In this document: piece after piece, positions 23,537 through 34,057 of the stretch | How the letters are laid out: every line of letters starts with the position of its first letter | Numbering within the stretch: position 1 is the stretch's first letter | Origin: Deroplatys truncata | Lineage: Eukaryota > Arthropoda > Insecta > Mantodea > Mantidae | NCBI GenBank assembly: GCA_030765065.1 | Contig: CM060975.1 | Coordinates: 196,510,507-196,574,506 of the forward strand | DNA: 64,000 bases | Reading direction: 5' to 3' | Position numbers and translations under genes: made by a program | The notes under the pieces: generated by a model | The model's input: only the letters and a program-made list of their open reading frames with translations | Told to the model about the DNA's origin: nothing | Database searches by the model: none

Positions 23537-23837
23537 AAGGGGGGCGTACATTTTGAAGTTGTTTTCTCACTCCTCATAAAAAATTAAACACCATTTATAT
23601 AAAGCACTTTGCAATTGTTCTTGCACCAACGTAAATAACAACGAAAATTATGAATGGCTGCGTACGAAGAGGCAATGAATGGTTGGAGCAACCGTGGATG
23701 GTCATTTGAGGGTCAAGCAACAATTGATGAGAACCAACAATTTTTATTTTGTTTCCTTATTCCTCATTACAAAATAAACACCTTCTTATAAACCATTTTA
23801 TAATAGAAAACAACATACAAAATGTGGGTTCTCATTT
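23537..23837. other. Spacer of the inverted A pair with an internal direct repeat
   Basis: 300 bp. Two diverged direct copies of about 55 bp: 'ttctcactcctcataaaaaattaaacaccatttatataaa' near 23562 and 'ttccttattcctcattacaaaataaacaccttcttataaa' near 23752. Confidence 0.55.
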
Positions 23838-24685
23838 AAAAAATCTGATGTGTTACACTCACATGACTTTCTCAACTCTTGTACAAACTATTTTTATAAA
23901 CGCTTATTCTCGATATGCTTCATGTTAATCAAAATGTTAATCTTATTGCTAATTTTCTTGTAGATACAAGGGGAATTGGTAGGCTTTAAGCGATAGTCAA
24001 ATATTTTAAGAGCTGATTGCTATTGGCGCATTCCATTCTCTTTGTATGTCCAGGACATAAAAGAAATGAATAACGAATTCCCATTTGAGAAAAATTATTG
24101 GAAAATTTAAGGGAATAAAAAGCAATATCTCGAAAATGGTTCATTCAACAACAAAAAATGTATATGACATAACTTGTGTATTTTAACGCGATCTACACTT
24201 TTTGTGTAGTAAAATTTTGTCTATCTCTTATGGTTTACCAGTTATGTAAAAGTCGTTCACAATGATGAATACTTTTGGAGACATTCCCAGAAAATTCGAG
24301 ATATACATTCCTTTTGTCATGAAAATATCTTAAACATATGATATTTTAATGAAAATCGTTAGAGCCATTTTTGAGAAAATTAAAATTTTCGAAAAATGTT
24401 CCATGTAAAGGATAGTCTGGGGTGGGGGGATTTTCTTGAAAACCTTCTTGTCGCATCTCTGGAAGATGCTGCACATAAATACCAAGTTTGGTGTTTATCC
24501 GACTGTTCGTTTCTGAGTTATGCTGTTCACAGACACACAGACACACACGGACATGTTTCCAAAAATGCTTTTTTTGGATTCAGGGGTCTCAAAACATATA
24601 TTTCCGGTGAAATCTCGGTTTCGAATTTTTGGGTGGAATAAAATGTTTCCCCTACTTACTATACGTAGTAGAGAAAGTAAAAATT
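23838..24685 (-). repeat. Family A repeat, full length, minus orientation
   Basis: Reads from AAAAAATCTGATGTGTTACA to GTAGAGAAAGTAAAAATT. On the plus strand 24396-24641 it keeps the 81-codon ORF shared with other A copies. Confidence 0.93.
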
Positions 24686-24855
24686 AAATTGACCCTAAAA
24701 TGACCATCATAACGTCCTCCAAACAAAACACGACTAATGACATTTACTTTGCCGCATAATATCAAGAAACTTTTGTTCCAGACACTTCTTTCTTAAACGC
24801 TTAGTTTTGAAGATATTGTACAGTCTCAACTTAAATGGCCCACTCTGTATACATA
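24685..24855 (+). repeat. Right half of palindromic element P
   Basis: Starts 'aaattgaccctaaaatga' and follows the right half of the 10.6-kb palindrome through 'cataatatcaag', 'cgcttagttttg.agatattg' and 'tcaacttaaatggccca' to 'ctctgtat'. The A copy ends exactly at the centre of the palindrome. Confidence 0.75.
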
Positions 24856-25632
24856 AGATTGTTTAGAAATTCCCCTTATAAACCTTTAGTACTTGTAGAG
24901 GGGATTCAATAGATGATATTTTGAATGGGAACCCATGTCCCGAAACGTAATGTTTCCGTGCTACAGCCATTTGAAAACAGGTGTTCAAGGCGCCTATATT
25001 TGCTTAAGACTTTAGTTAAACGTCACTCATTACATCACTTTTCTTACAATTTAACTCATTAGGTAATACTACTAAATAAATAAACAGGAAACTTAATCAA
25101 TATTCACGAACACTTTTGTTTACAGTTAAACTTAACAATTTGTTTTTGTCTTCCTCACAGGTTGGTTACCATTCTGATTTACTACAAGCCTTTAGGAAAT
25201 AATGCTTAAGAAGTAAAAAGCAAATTTAAACATGTTTCACAAACGCTTTTGTTTACAGTTCAACTGAACGATCTGTGTTTCTCTGCGTCACAGGCTGTTT
25301 GGCATTCTGATCCGCTACAATTCCGGTTCGATGTGACCACCACTAAAGTTGTTGCAGATATTGTACTTACAAATGATGTTCTGGTAAAGTCTCTCCATCA
25401 CTCCTGGTATCTCTACAATTCGTGGCAAAAATTGCTTCCTCTGCTTCTACAGGATCTGGCTGCTCGTCTGACCTAAACACCGCTCGTCGTGACTAGCCGG
25501 TTGCATACCCGGCAAACCGACTTAAAGTTTCTGAAGTGGTACGTTTCCGGACATGGGTTCCTATTCAGAACATGATCTATTCAGTCCTCTCTACAAGTCC
25601 TAAAGCTCGTAAGGGGAATTTCCGAACAGTCT
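24856..25632 (-). mobile_element. TA-flanked DNA element with about 100-bp inverted repeats
   Basis: Left end AGATTGTTTAGAAATTCCCC at 24856 and right end complement of AGACTGTTCGGAAATTCCCC at 25632, with TA on both sides. The inverted repeats extend about 100 bp inward and include 'gaacccatgtcc.gaaacgta' in both. At 777 bp it is much deleted. Inside, a block of about 90 bp is present twice (25109-25198 and 25236-25326), and the minus strand holds a transposase C-terminus remnant. Tc1/mariner-type superfamily is inferred from the TA sites. Confidence 0.65.
25315..25460 (-). pseudogene. Transposase C-terminal remnant
   Basis: On the minus strand a frame reads PRIVEIPGVMERLYQN, then CNNFSGGHIEPEL and a stop at 25315-25317. 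This resembles the C-terminal ends of insect DDE transposases, which often finish with a GGH(I/F)E motif before the stop. It sits inside a TA-flanked inverted-repeat element, which supports the reading. Upstream the frame is closed by a stop within about 45 codons and the catalytic domain is absent. Confidence 0.45.
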
Positions 25633-25670
25633 ATATATATATATGCAGATGGTCACGATTTAGCAACTAA

Positions 25671-25846
25671 GTCGTCCTCCGTGGACTAGCGGTACCATGT
25701 CCCGTGTTGTAGATTTACGGCACGTAAAAGAACCTCAAGCCTGATGAGAGGTCTCTGAGCAAAATTTCAGGTCTTTCACGCCCAATATAGAATGGGACGC
25801 TAAGGACCATAGTAGTTAAAGAGCGTCCATAAATAAAACTCAATTT
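25671..25846 (+). mobile_element. SINE-C with internal deletion
   Basis: Head GTCGTCCTCCGTGGACTAGC joins directly to 'atgtcccgtgttgtagat'; about 80 bp including the B-box region is lost. The tail 'aaataaaactcaatttc' is intact. 'atttagcaact' and 'atttagaact' flank it as a possible imperfect target duplication. Confidence 0.85.
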
Positions 25847-26261
25847 CAATTTAGAACTGAGACATAGCAAACAAAAAAGAATCGAATCTATTAATGCCAA
25901 CATATTTTAATGACTACCAAACAAGAAGGTTGTCCTTTATTTCCTTTGTATGTTATAATCAAGATATTTTGCAGAATTTGTTAAATAAGCGTATGAGGAG
26001 AGAAAACTATGTCCAACTAGAATTATATCTCACTCAACCGATATTCTGTAATTAACAACTGAGAAGATTATTTTCCTCAATGGTCGTAAAGTATGCATCT
26101 TTTCCGAAGAGGTTAACTTGGTGACCTTGGGGTGGGGAGTTTTCATATTCACCGGTTCCACCTCTATTCCGTTTATTACGTTAAGGGTCTATGTATTATG
26201 TGAAAACTACATAACTGTATATTGAGAAAGGAGTATTTTAGAAGGAGCTGTATCGTATTTC
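25847..26261. other. Unassigned region
   Basis: No gene, RNA or repeat match recognised. Confidence 0.4.
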
Positions 26262-27138
26262 AACTGTTGGGGAGCCGAACTTGTAGTAGTTGCAACCGCA
26301 CGTATAGTAAACAGTTTCCGGTAGCCTTCTCCCCAAATGTACTTTCAGGTGGCCCTTGCCCCAAGTTTAAAAATGCTAATTTAAAAATTTCTTTAAATAT
26401 TATATATTTATGTTTTCCTTGGCTGCGTCAGTATTATTGTTAGAGAAATGGATGTCTTGGCAGGGTTGTGGTACGACTAAGAATGTAGGCTTACACAGAT
26501 TATAATTTTACTTCACTCCTTTTATTAATACTTGCTACAATTATATAACACTTACTGATATAGAGAGCTGTGAGATTCTTTAATTAATTACTTGCACTTT
26601 TTAACACGTAAAGCTATTTTCGTTTCACACGAATACGTATTAAATTTCTTGAAGACACTTTTTGCGTCTGGTTAGTAACGCTGTCTGCAACCAACTGAAC
26701 TGATTTCAACCGCCTATACTTGTAAATTTCTATATTTCAAGTCTCTGATTGGCTATTCCTAATCCAATAGAATACCTTCATTTAACTAAAGCTTTTTCTG
26801 GTTGTTGATTGGCTATTTTTATACTGTCTCAAAATTTACATTATTGTTGCTCCAAAAATGACTAGTAGCATTATTAAACATTCTTACTCATTATTGCCTC
26901 AAAGTTACCTCATTGTTAGCAACTTTTAACCTATTTTTCTCACAGCTCCTACATTATTAAATTACGTAATACATTCAATACAAACATATACAACGACTGT
27001 TACATACATTTTTATATATTGTTACATACACATATTGCTTTAAGGCGGGCTGTTATTGAATTTATATATTATGTAATTAGACTGAAATTATTTAAGTGTT
27101 AAAAATACTGCCTCAATATAGCTTTTATGTTAGTAACC
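26262..27138 (-). mobile_element. LTR-X second copy, minus orientation
   Basis: Reverse complement of the 13.7-kb copy: from 'ttgaggcagtatttttaaca' at about 27115 down through 'gtaggagctgtgagaaaa', 'gttgctaacaatgaggtaac', 'aatcagagacttgaaatat', to a leader with 'acttggggcaagggccacc' and 'catttggggagaaggct' near 26300-26370. It stops at 'ggctccccaacag' (about 26265), so again only LTR plus leader remains. It has no nested SINE-C. Confidence 0.7.
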
Positions 27139-27519
27139 ATGAAACCAGAGAGAAGGTACAACGGTTCAATTTCGATTCGATATAATTGCTCCAAAGGCTA
27201 CTTATAGGTTGTGCAGCATTACTAGAACTTGGAAGACTCTTGGGAGGAAGTTAGGGAGGTCAGACTTTCCGCCGGTGTTGCACCTCCTGCATGAGTACGA
27301 GGGTGACAGTGAAAATGTTTAGAAAATCAAACCAGGATTAGCTTTAAAAGTTTGATGTATATGCCTTTCTCTACCCTCTCTCTCTTATTAGTGGATAAAC
27401 TATTCTTACTAAAGCTTATTTTTCTATCTACTACATTTAATTCAAATAAATCTTTGCAAAAATAGCTAGTTAGTTACATTACGCTTTCGTTATAAATACG
27501 AAAAGAACAGCGATAGTCA
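27139..27519. other. Unassigned region
   Basis: A GC-richer patch at 27225-27310 ('gaggaagttagggaggtcagac') has no recognised match. No ORF of note. Confidence 0.4.
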
Positions 27520-28065
27520 AATGTTTAAGAAGTGGACGCTATACGTAGGTCTTAAAATGTCATACTGTTTCCTTGATATCAGAGAAACAACTGAAAATGG
27601 TGGGGCTTTAGTATTAAGTAATTCAAACCTTTAATAACTAATATCCCAGAAACGGCTTTCGCCCCAAAAAAATTATTCTAAGTGAATTGTGTGTTTTAAA
27701 GAAATCTACATTTTTGTGTGGTAGGTTTACAAGTTATACATGATTATGCAAAATTCCTACCGAATGAAGAGAACTTCCTAGGCTGTTCCCAGAAAATTCA
27801 AGATATACATTTTATTTGTCATGTAAATATCTTACATACATGATATTTTAATCAAACTAGATTTAGAAAATCAGCAGTTTGAAAAAATGTGCCATGCAAA
27901 GGGTAGTTGAGGGAGGGGATTTTCTTGAAAATCTTCGTGTCGTATCCTTGGAAGATGTTAAAGTCAAATACCAAGTTTGGTATTTATCCGACTTTTCGTT
28001 TTTGAATTATGCTGTTCATAGATAGATAAACGCACAGACACATATAGGAGATGTTTTGAAAAATG

Positions 28066-30538
28066 ATGCAGTAATTTGTATCATATGTGCTGATTTATCT
28101 GGATGTATTCTTATTGTACGGCCAGTCACTGAGAATAGTATGCCTTGTAGTCTTAGTTGGTAACTCCGGCACGAAATTTTTTATCTGGTTGTCGCCTTGC
28201 CCTGTGTGGGCTGGTGCCTGCCAGCCGGGCGGCCGGTGATTGTCTTGGAGAGAGAGTCGTTGGGCTTCGTGAAGGAGAGACAGTGGAGTTACGGCTGCTC
28301 TCGGGTGGCAGTTGGGACAGCACGTGCCGGAGTGGAAACGCATTTAAATTTTGTTTGCCTGTCAGTACCTTTTGAAAGTCTGTAACATGGTTTAACGTTT
28401 ATTAGCGAATGTGCTGGTTTAAAATCATTCTAAATTCTTTGGCTAATTGCGTCTCATTTCCGTGCGTTTCCCGGCGGAGTTTTCGACTTTGTTACACACA
28501 GGTAAGATTTGTTTTCAGCTCATGCATTCTAGTTTGAAGGTAATGGGGATGTTGAAGCCATATTTAAAGCCATGATATTTGCAGCAATTATTCTAAGTGA
28601 CTGGCCCTCTTATTTTGTCGCTTTAAAGTGTCTCTTTGTGCTTGTAAATTTACACGACATTCGTGTACAGTTAAATTGCCCACGTGTTATTGAGCAGTTC
28701 CTTTGTCATTACATTAGTAGCAAATATGCTAAGTGACTAGCTCACACATTTAGCCGTTTTAAAGTATCCAGTTAATTTGTAAATGTTCACTTCATTCTCT
28801 TAAGAATTGAATGGGCCATGTGCTATGCAGCTGTTCCATTTTACTTGTACGGGTGCCTTTGTATTTAGGCATTATTGTTATAAACTGTAATTTCATAAAA
28901 GGGGTTTCCTTTAAGCAAGATATTTGAAACTATTGCAGTTTGGTCACTGATTTACATTACGTGAGAACCTTTGCTTTGAATTTGCCCTGCTATTTGCCCT
29001 TTCATTACATGTGTTTAATTTTGTCTTTCTTTCAGCAACAGTTTAATTAATATTTCCTTGGCTGGTTATTTCTTTTCTTTGGCCAGAATATTATATCGTT
29101 TATTGTTTAAAGGTTTCAGTTAACGTTTTTTGAGTATGATTTTGCATTGATGTTTGGTTTGTAATATTACAGTAAATTTCAAAATTAAGCTCTAGTAAAT
29201 GTGTAAAATTTTGTTTCGATTTATTGAGCAGTTTGTTGTTCATTTAAATGGGGCATTTACAATGTGGCATATTTTGGCATAAAATAAAGCCAGTTACAAT
29301 TATTGTGTTGTTTCTTAATTAATTTATTTTTGGGTAGATATTTTCTTCCTCTATGTTTTATTTCCTACATTGTTTCTTTTACAGCTTAAGGTCTTTATTT
29401 CCCTACGGCACTCGTTAGGGCTTCCCTCTTCGTTTTGCCGGAGTTCCTAACCTCAGACAAATCTTGGATTCTTTTGCACGATTTCGGTGGCCTCTTAAGG
29501 CTTTGTGCCTGAGGTCGGCGATATCATCGCACATAAATTATTTAAATGTAAAGAATGATTATAGTATGAATATGCATTTTTGAGTGACATTGATTTGAGA
29601 TGTTTATTGATTGTAATTATTGTTGAGAAGTAAGTTTATATTGACTTACTGAAACTGACAATCATAGCGTGCAATAATGCAGCGAGGGGGTGAGCTGTTT
29701 ATCATTATTGGAAACGAGGAAGTTACGTAATGTTGGCGCGTTTTTCTTTAGAATTTGCTGGAACATTTTCCCTAGAGCATATGTATTCATAATTTTCATT
29801 GGATATAAAAATAGACGCTAATGTTGGCGCGTTTTATTAGCCAATAGCAGCTCAGTTATAATCTTTAGGCATATCGGGGTGTAGGAGTATAAAAAGGGCT
29901 AGGTTAGAGGTAAAGTCCTTCAGTCCGTCAGTTCGTCGAAAACATTTGTACGTTACACGTCGCCTTCAGTCCAGCAGAAATATTTGTACAGTACACGTCG
30001 GCTATCGATTCGCAAGTTACGCGTAGCAGAGTTAGGAAAATTCTCAAGTGTTGTAAAGTTAATTATACAAAAAGTTGAAGTACGCGAATTAAGAGTGATC
30101 AGTAATGAAGTTATTATAACAGTTTCAGTTTGGCGAGTGTCAAGATCAATGTGTAAATGTGATAGTGAATGTGTTCGACAATAAAAAGTGTAAAACAAAT
30201 TCTTTCATCAGTGTTATCTTTGGATAAAAGACTCCTTTCCGTTTACACAACCTGTATAAAGAGAAGTGCTCGACCAAAAAGATCATAGCTAGCCGGAGGA
30301 CAGTGAACCAAAATTAAATAAAATAACAGTAGCATTCTTTCAAACAAACACTAATACTGCCGCAAATTGCTAACACCAGATGGAGCTAACAAACCTAACA
30401 AATGAATCACGTCACAAAATGGCTTCACCACGTGGAGTAAACACAAATACAGAAACATTATAAGTAATACCGCCGCAAAATTGGCTCCCAAACGTGGGGT
30501 TCAACAAATTAAATATAACTTATCAAGCATACCGTCGC
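28066..30538 (+). mobile_element. LTR-Y: retroelement-derived insertion within family A
   Basis: 2.47 kb. The right part (about 29640-30260) looks like an LTR: paired 'taatgttggcgcgtttt' repeats, a TATA box, an arthropod-type initiator and AATAAA at 30180. It is followed at about 30478 by TTGGCTCCCAAACGTGGGG, close to a tRNA-Lys-type primer-binding site. The left part (28066-29600) has a GC-rich segment at 28160-28500 ending in CAG|GTAAGA (28501) and a T-rich 'tttcttttacag' acceptor-like site at about 29385. I see no gag/pol. An LTR with leader at the right end, and unrelated sequence to its left, is not the normal order, so nesting or rearrangement is likely. Confidence 0.55.
29885..29925 (+). 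promoter_or_regulatory. Candidate LTR-Y core promoter
   Basis: GTATAAAAAGGGC (TATA box) at about 29888 is followed some 28-30 bp downstream by TTCAGTCC, an arthropod-type initiator (TCAGT). 'ttcagtcc...tttgtac.gtacacgtcg' is then repeated once, placing a second TCAGT about 50 bp further on. Confidence 0.6.
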
Positions 30539-30545
30539 AAAAATG
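30362..30545 (+). repeat. Degenerate leader repeats containing the primer-binding-like word
   Basis: Three to four diverged units: GCCGCAAATTGCTAACACCA.., 'gtcacaaaatggcttcaccacgtgg', GCCGCAAAATTGGCTCCCAA.. and 'cgtcgcaaaaatg'. Only the third has the full CCAAACGTGGGG word. Confidence 0.65.
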
Positions 30546-30657
30546 CTTAATTTGAATTCGGATTCCTCAAAACATGTATTTCCGGTGAAATCTGGAATTG
30601 AATTTTTGGTTGGAATGCAGTACTTCCCTATTACTATACGTAATAGAGAAAGTCAAA

Positions 30658-31821
30658 ATGTAAATGATTTTATTGTTTTTCAAATTATACCCCTTTAAGT
30701 CAATACATTTTTGCATTCACGAAATCAATCCTTAAAGCAATGATGCCACTCTTCCTGAGGCACCCCGGAAACCAGATTTTTATAATGCTCCACTCCTTTA
30801 TCTGCTGATGAAAATGTGATTCCACGCATTTTATCTTTATTTTTTGGAAACAGAAATCACAAGGTGCTAGGTTAGGGCTATAGGGTCCATGGTCTTACCA
30901 TTAGGGAATCCAGATACTCAGTTGATATTTTTGCTGTATGCGACGATGCGTTGTCATGATGTAACATTATTTTTCCTTTTGGGAGTTTTTCACAAATTTT
31001 TTCAAACATTTGCGGATGTTTGTACCAATCGGCAGTAACAGTGCGTCTATCTTCTAATGCTACAGTAGTAGCTAGCAACCATCTTCTTACCAGCACTGCA
31101 AATACTCGGACTTTCGCTCCTGTTAGAAAGGCCCACTGAGCCGATTGACTTTTTTTCAGGATCATAAAAATAAATTCCAGATTCGTCACCAGTAATGATA
31201 TTCGAAACCAAATTTTAAGTGCCCCCTTGAAATTTGTCCAGTTTTTCTGCACCAATCAATGGGTTATTGCTTTTGATCGGGAGTCAGTTTTATGTGGAAT
31301 CTATCGACAACAAAGTTTTCTCACATCTAGCTGTTGATGTAAAATGTTTGGGATTTGCCTCACACCAATGCCCAATGTCGACCAAATAAATTCATAAGAT
31401 GTCCGTCGATCTTCTTCAAGCATTGCTCGAGCAGCAGCAATATTTTCATTACTAACAGAAGTTCTTGGGTGTCCTCCACGAAATTCATCACTAAGAGAAA
31501 ACCGATCTCTTTTGAATTCGCTCTACCAATTATAAATTGTTGCCTTAACAGTTTCTTCACCAAATGTATTTCTAAGCTGATCTTCACATTGTTTAGGTGT
31601 TAATGACGATTTAAAATAGTAAAAAGATTATAACCCGGAAATGTTCTCTAGCCAAATTTATTTTTGGGTGAACACAAACGTTAACGAACTACTAAACCAA
31701 ATTGAACATACTGCACGACAATCAACTTGAAAAACTTTAGAAAGCATCAGATTTACATATATAGAGAAAATTAATTTGTTTTTAGAAACTTGGTATTTAA
31801 ACATTTTCAGCATCGCCCTCG
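30658..31821 (-). pseudogene. mariner element 2, truncated, broken transposase
   Basis: The 5' inverted repeat end (CGAGGGCGATGCTGAAAATG on the minus strand) is at 31821, next to TA at 31822-31823. The opposite inverted repeat is missing: the 3' end runs into a family A terminus at about 30655. Minus-strand frames show a mariner N-terminus (FGEETVKATIYNW, FRGGHPRTSVSNENIAAARA), a TGDESGIYFYDPE block (first Asp; the usual W after S is G), and HHDNASSHTA (second Asp) in the 125-codon frame 31255-30878. The Y-S-P-D-L-A-P region is degraded. There are several frameshifts and stops. Confidence 0.88.
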
Positions 31822-32055
31822 TATCAGGTTTTTTTTAATCCGTTATTAGCAGTCATAGGATTTTTTTAGTATAAAAGATCCATCAGTAACAATTCTTTAC
31901 AGACCTGGGAGGACAATATACAGAAAGAAAAGAACAGCTGTAAAGTTGCAGAGGCTGGCTTCATGTATGTAGTTCATCGAACAGAAGAACAGAAGAGGAA
32001 GTAGCATAATAGATCACAGCTACAACGCAAATAAGATACTATATATGCGAAACTA

Positions 32056-32946
32056 TAAAAAAAATCTTATGTGTTACACTCACATGGCTTTCTCTACTCT
32101 TGTAAAAATTATTTTTACAAACGCTTATTCTCCATATGCTTCATGTTAATCGAGACATCGAGATATCGAGATAATCTTATTCCTAATTTTCTTGTAGATG
32201 CAAGGGGAATTGGTAGGCTTTAAGCGATAGTCAAATATTTTAAGAGCTGGTTGCTATGTGAAGCATTCCATTCTCTTTGCATTGCCAGGACAAACAATAA
32301 AAATGAATAACGAATTCCCATTTGAGAAAAAGTATAAGTATTTGAAAATTTAAGGGAATAACAAGCAATATCTCGAAAATGGTTCACTCAAAAAAAATGT
32401 ATATGACATAAATTGTGTGTTTTAACGCGATCAACATTTTTTGTGTAGTAAACATTTGTCTGTCTCTTATGGTTTACCAGTTATGCAAAAGTCATTCACA
32501 ATGAAGAATACTTTTGGAGAAATTCCCAGAAAATTCGAGATATACATTTCATATGTCATGAAAATATCTTAAACATATGATATTTTAATCAAAATCGTTA
32601 GAGCCATTTTTGAGAAAATTAAAATTTTGGAAAAATGTTCCATGTAAAGGGTAATCTGGGATGGGGGGATTTTCTTGAAAACCTTCATGTCGCATCTCTG
32701 GAAGATATTGAATCTAAATACCAAGTTTGGTGTTTATCTGACTGTTCGTTTCTGAATTATACTGTTCACAGACACACAGACAGACACACACCCACACATA
32801 CACACAGACACACCGACACACACACACACGGGCATGTTTCCAAAAATGCTTTTTTACATATATTTCCGGTGAAATCTCGGTATCGAATTTTTGGGTGGAA
32901 TACAATACTTCCCCTACTTACTATACGTAGTAGAGAAAGTAAAAAC
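32056..32946 (-). repeat. Family A repeat, full length, minus orientation
   Basis: From 'aaaaaaatcttatgtgttac' to 'gtagagaaagtaaaaac'. The plus strand 32635-32949 carries the family ORF, here 104 codons because of the long AC run. The middle also has 'atcgagacatcgagatatcgag'. Confidence 0.93.
32757..32835. repeat. (AC)n-rich microsatellite inside family A
   Basis: About 75 bp of CA, GACA, CCCA and CATA variants, in the position where every A copy has a shorter AC/GT run. Confidence 0.93.
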
Positions 32947-32974
32947 TAAAGGTCGGAGTCTTCGGAGCTTGAGG

Positions 32975-33130
32975 AATTTTTAAGCAGTTGGCTTCAAGTT
33001 ATCTATACTCAAAACATTAATACTATTAAGAACGCGGACGACAGCGGAGTAGGAACACTGACAGGCAGCTAAGAACCTGAGTACTGCCTGCAAACCCAAA
33101 CGACTATACCTCTGATGGGGTATGGTTTGT
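32975..33130 (+). repeat. Repeat G, copy 1
   Basis: Collinear with 59818-60000: 'ttggcttcaagttatctatactcaaa.cattaat', 'gaacactgacaggcagctaa', 'tgcctgcaaa'. Function and class unknown. Confidence 0.6.
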
Positions 33131-33175
33131 TATTTGCTGTTTCCCGCGTACATAGGTGCAAAATAAGTAGCCGCA

Positions 33176-33560
33176 TCACTGATGTTAGAAGGGGCAATGC
33201 AGTTACAAAGCTAAAGGTCACTGAGGTAATGCTGCTGTCTGAATGTGCTTACTTTGTAATTTCGTACTGATAAGCGTCGCTTGGTCGCCTGCTCGCAGTT
33301 CGAGCCTTGACATTCAGACAAAAAGGCAGTGTTCACCAATAACGAACACAGAGATGTGGTTATGATGTGTGTGGAGACGCACCAAAATGCCGCTGAGATT
33401 CGAAGGTTGTGTTCTGAACATGTGGGCCTGAGAGGCCTTACATCAATTCGTCCACCAAGGGGCGGGTATGTTTTTGCACATGCTTATTATGAATAATGCA
33501 CTAATAGGAAGTAACTTAATCCTAACGCACCTTTAAGGTACATAAATGCAATAAAAATAG
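33176..33560 (+). repeat. FB1-related fragment
   Basis: Matches FB1 2818-3260: 'atcactgatgtt.aaaggggcaatgcag', 'cgtactgataagcgtcgc', 'gttcgagcc', 'cattcagacaaaaaggc', 'tgttctgaacat', 'ctaacgcacctttaa'. It includes the 270-bp part that the FB1 left arm lacks. It has one orientation only, no inverted partner. Confidence 0.8.
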
Positions 33561-34057
33561 AAGTTCATACAGAATGGAGGAAGATAAACGAAATTAATTA
33601 AATCGTCTTATGAGTTTAAAAAGCTATCCGTGCAACATCGGGCAGACGGCTGGTGCTACAAAACTTGATTGACGATATTTACGAATTACTTCCATAAAGA
33701 GGCAATAGTTTACGAAGCCAATGAAACTGAGTTTGGACCTGCAGGTGGAGATGACTTGCCGACCTACATGCGAGACAAGGAAGAACGCTGCTTCTTCAAC
33801 TCTCGCTTCCTGCTATCTGGAGGAGCGGGAGACCCCGAAGAACTGAAAGCGAGAGTATAACCAGACGGACATCGAGTGCAGCCAACCAACAGTCAGTCTC
33901 AGCCCGCTACCCGACCTGGAAGCATGCACCTGAACACCGCATCAAGACATTTGGAGTCAAGCGGCCTGTAATCAAGAGGCGTCTGCCATCAACAACCAAG
34001 GAAGATAATCCTAGACTCTTGTGCTGTTCAGTGTTTAGTGCGGTTAGGACATTTGCA

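Larger units (their letters stand above)
27520..30655 (-). repeat. Family A repeat split by a 2.5-kb insertion
   Basis: The distal and central A blocks lie at 27520-28065 (minus orientation). The 5' end (complement of 'actttctctattacg', 'cggaaatacatgttttgagg') lies at 30546-30655. AAAAATG occurs at both break points (28059-28065 and 30539-30545). The family consensus has one such word at this place, so the interruption is a discrete insertion. Confidence 0.8.

Noticed and set aside
28095-28385. Overlapping ORFs of 62-82 codons in the GC-rich block of the LTR-Y insertion
   Set aside because: Open on both strands because of GC composition, no domain, and located inside an insertion into family A.
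33669-33860. 63-codon ORF upstream of the candidate exon
   Set aside because: Different frame and interrupted before the ATG at 34058; more likely an upstream ORF in a 5' UTR or chance.
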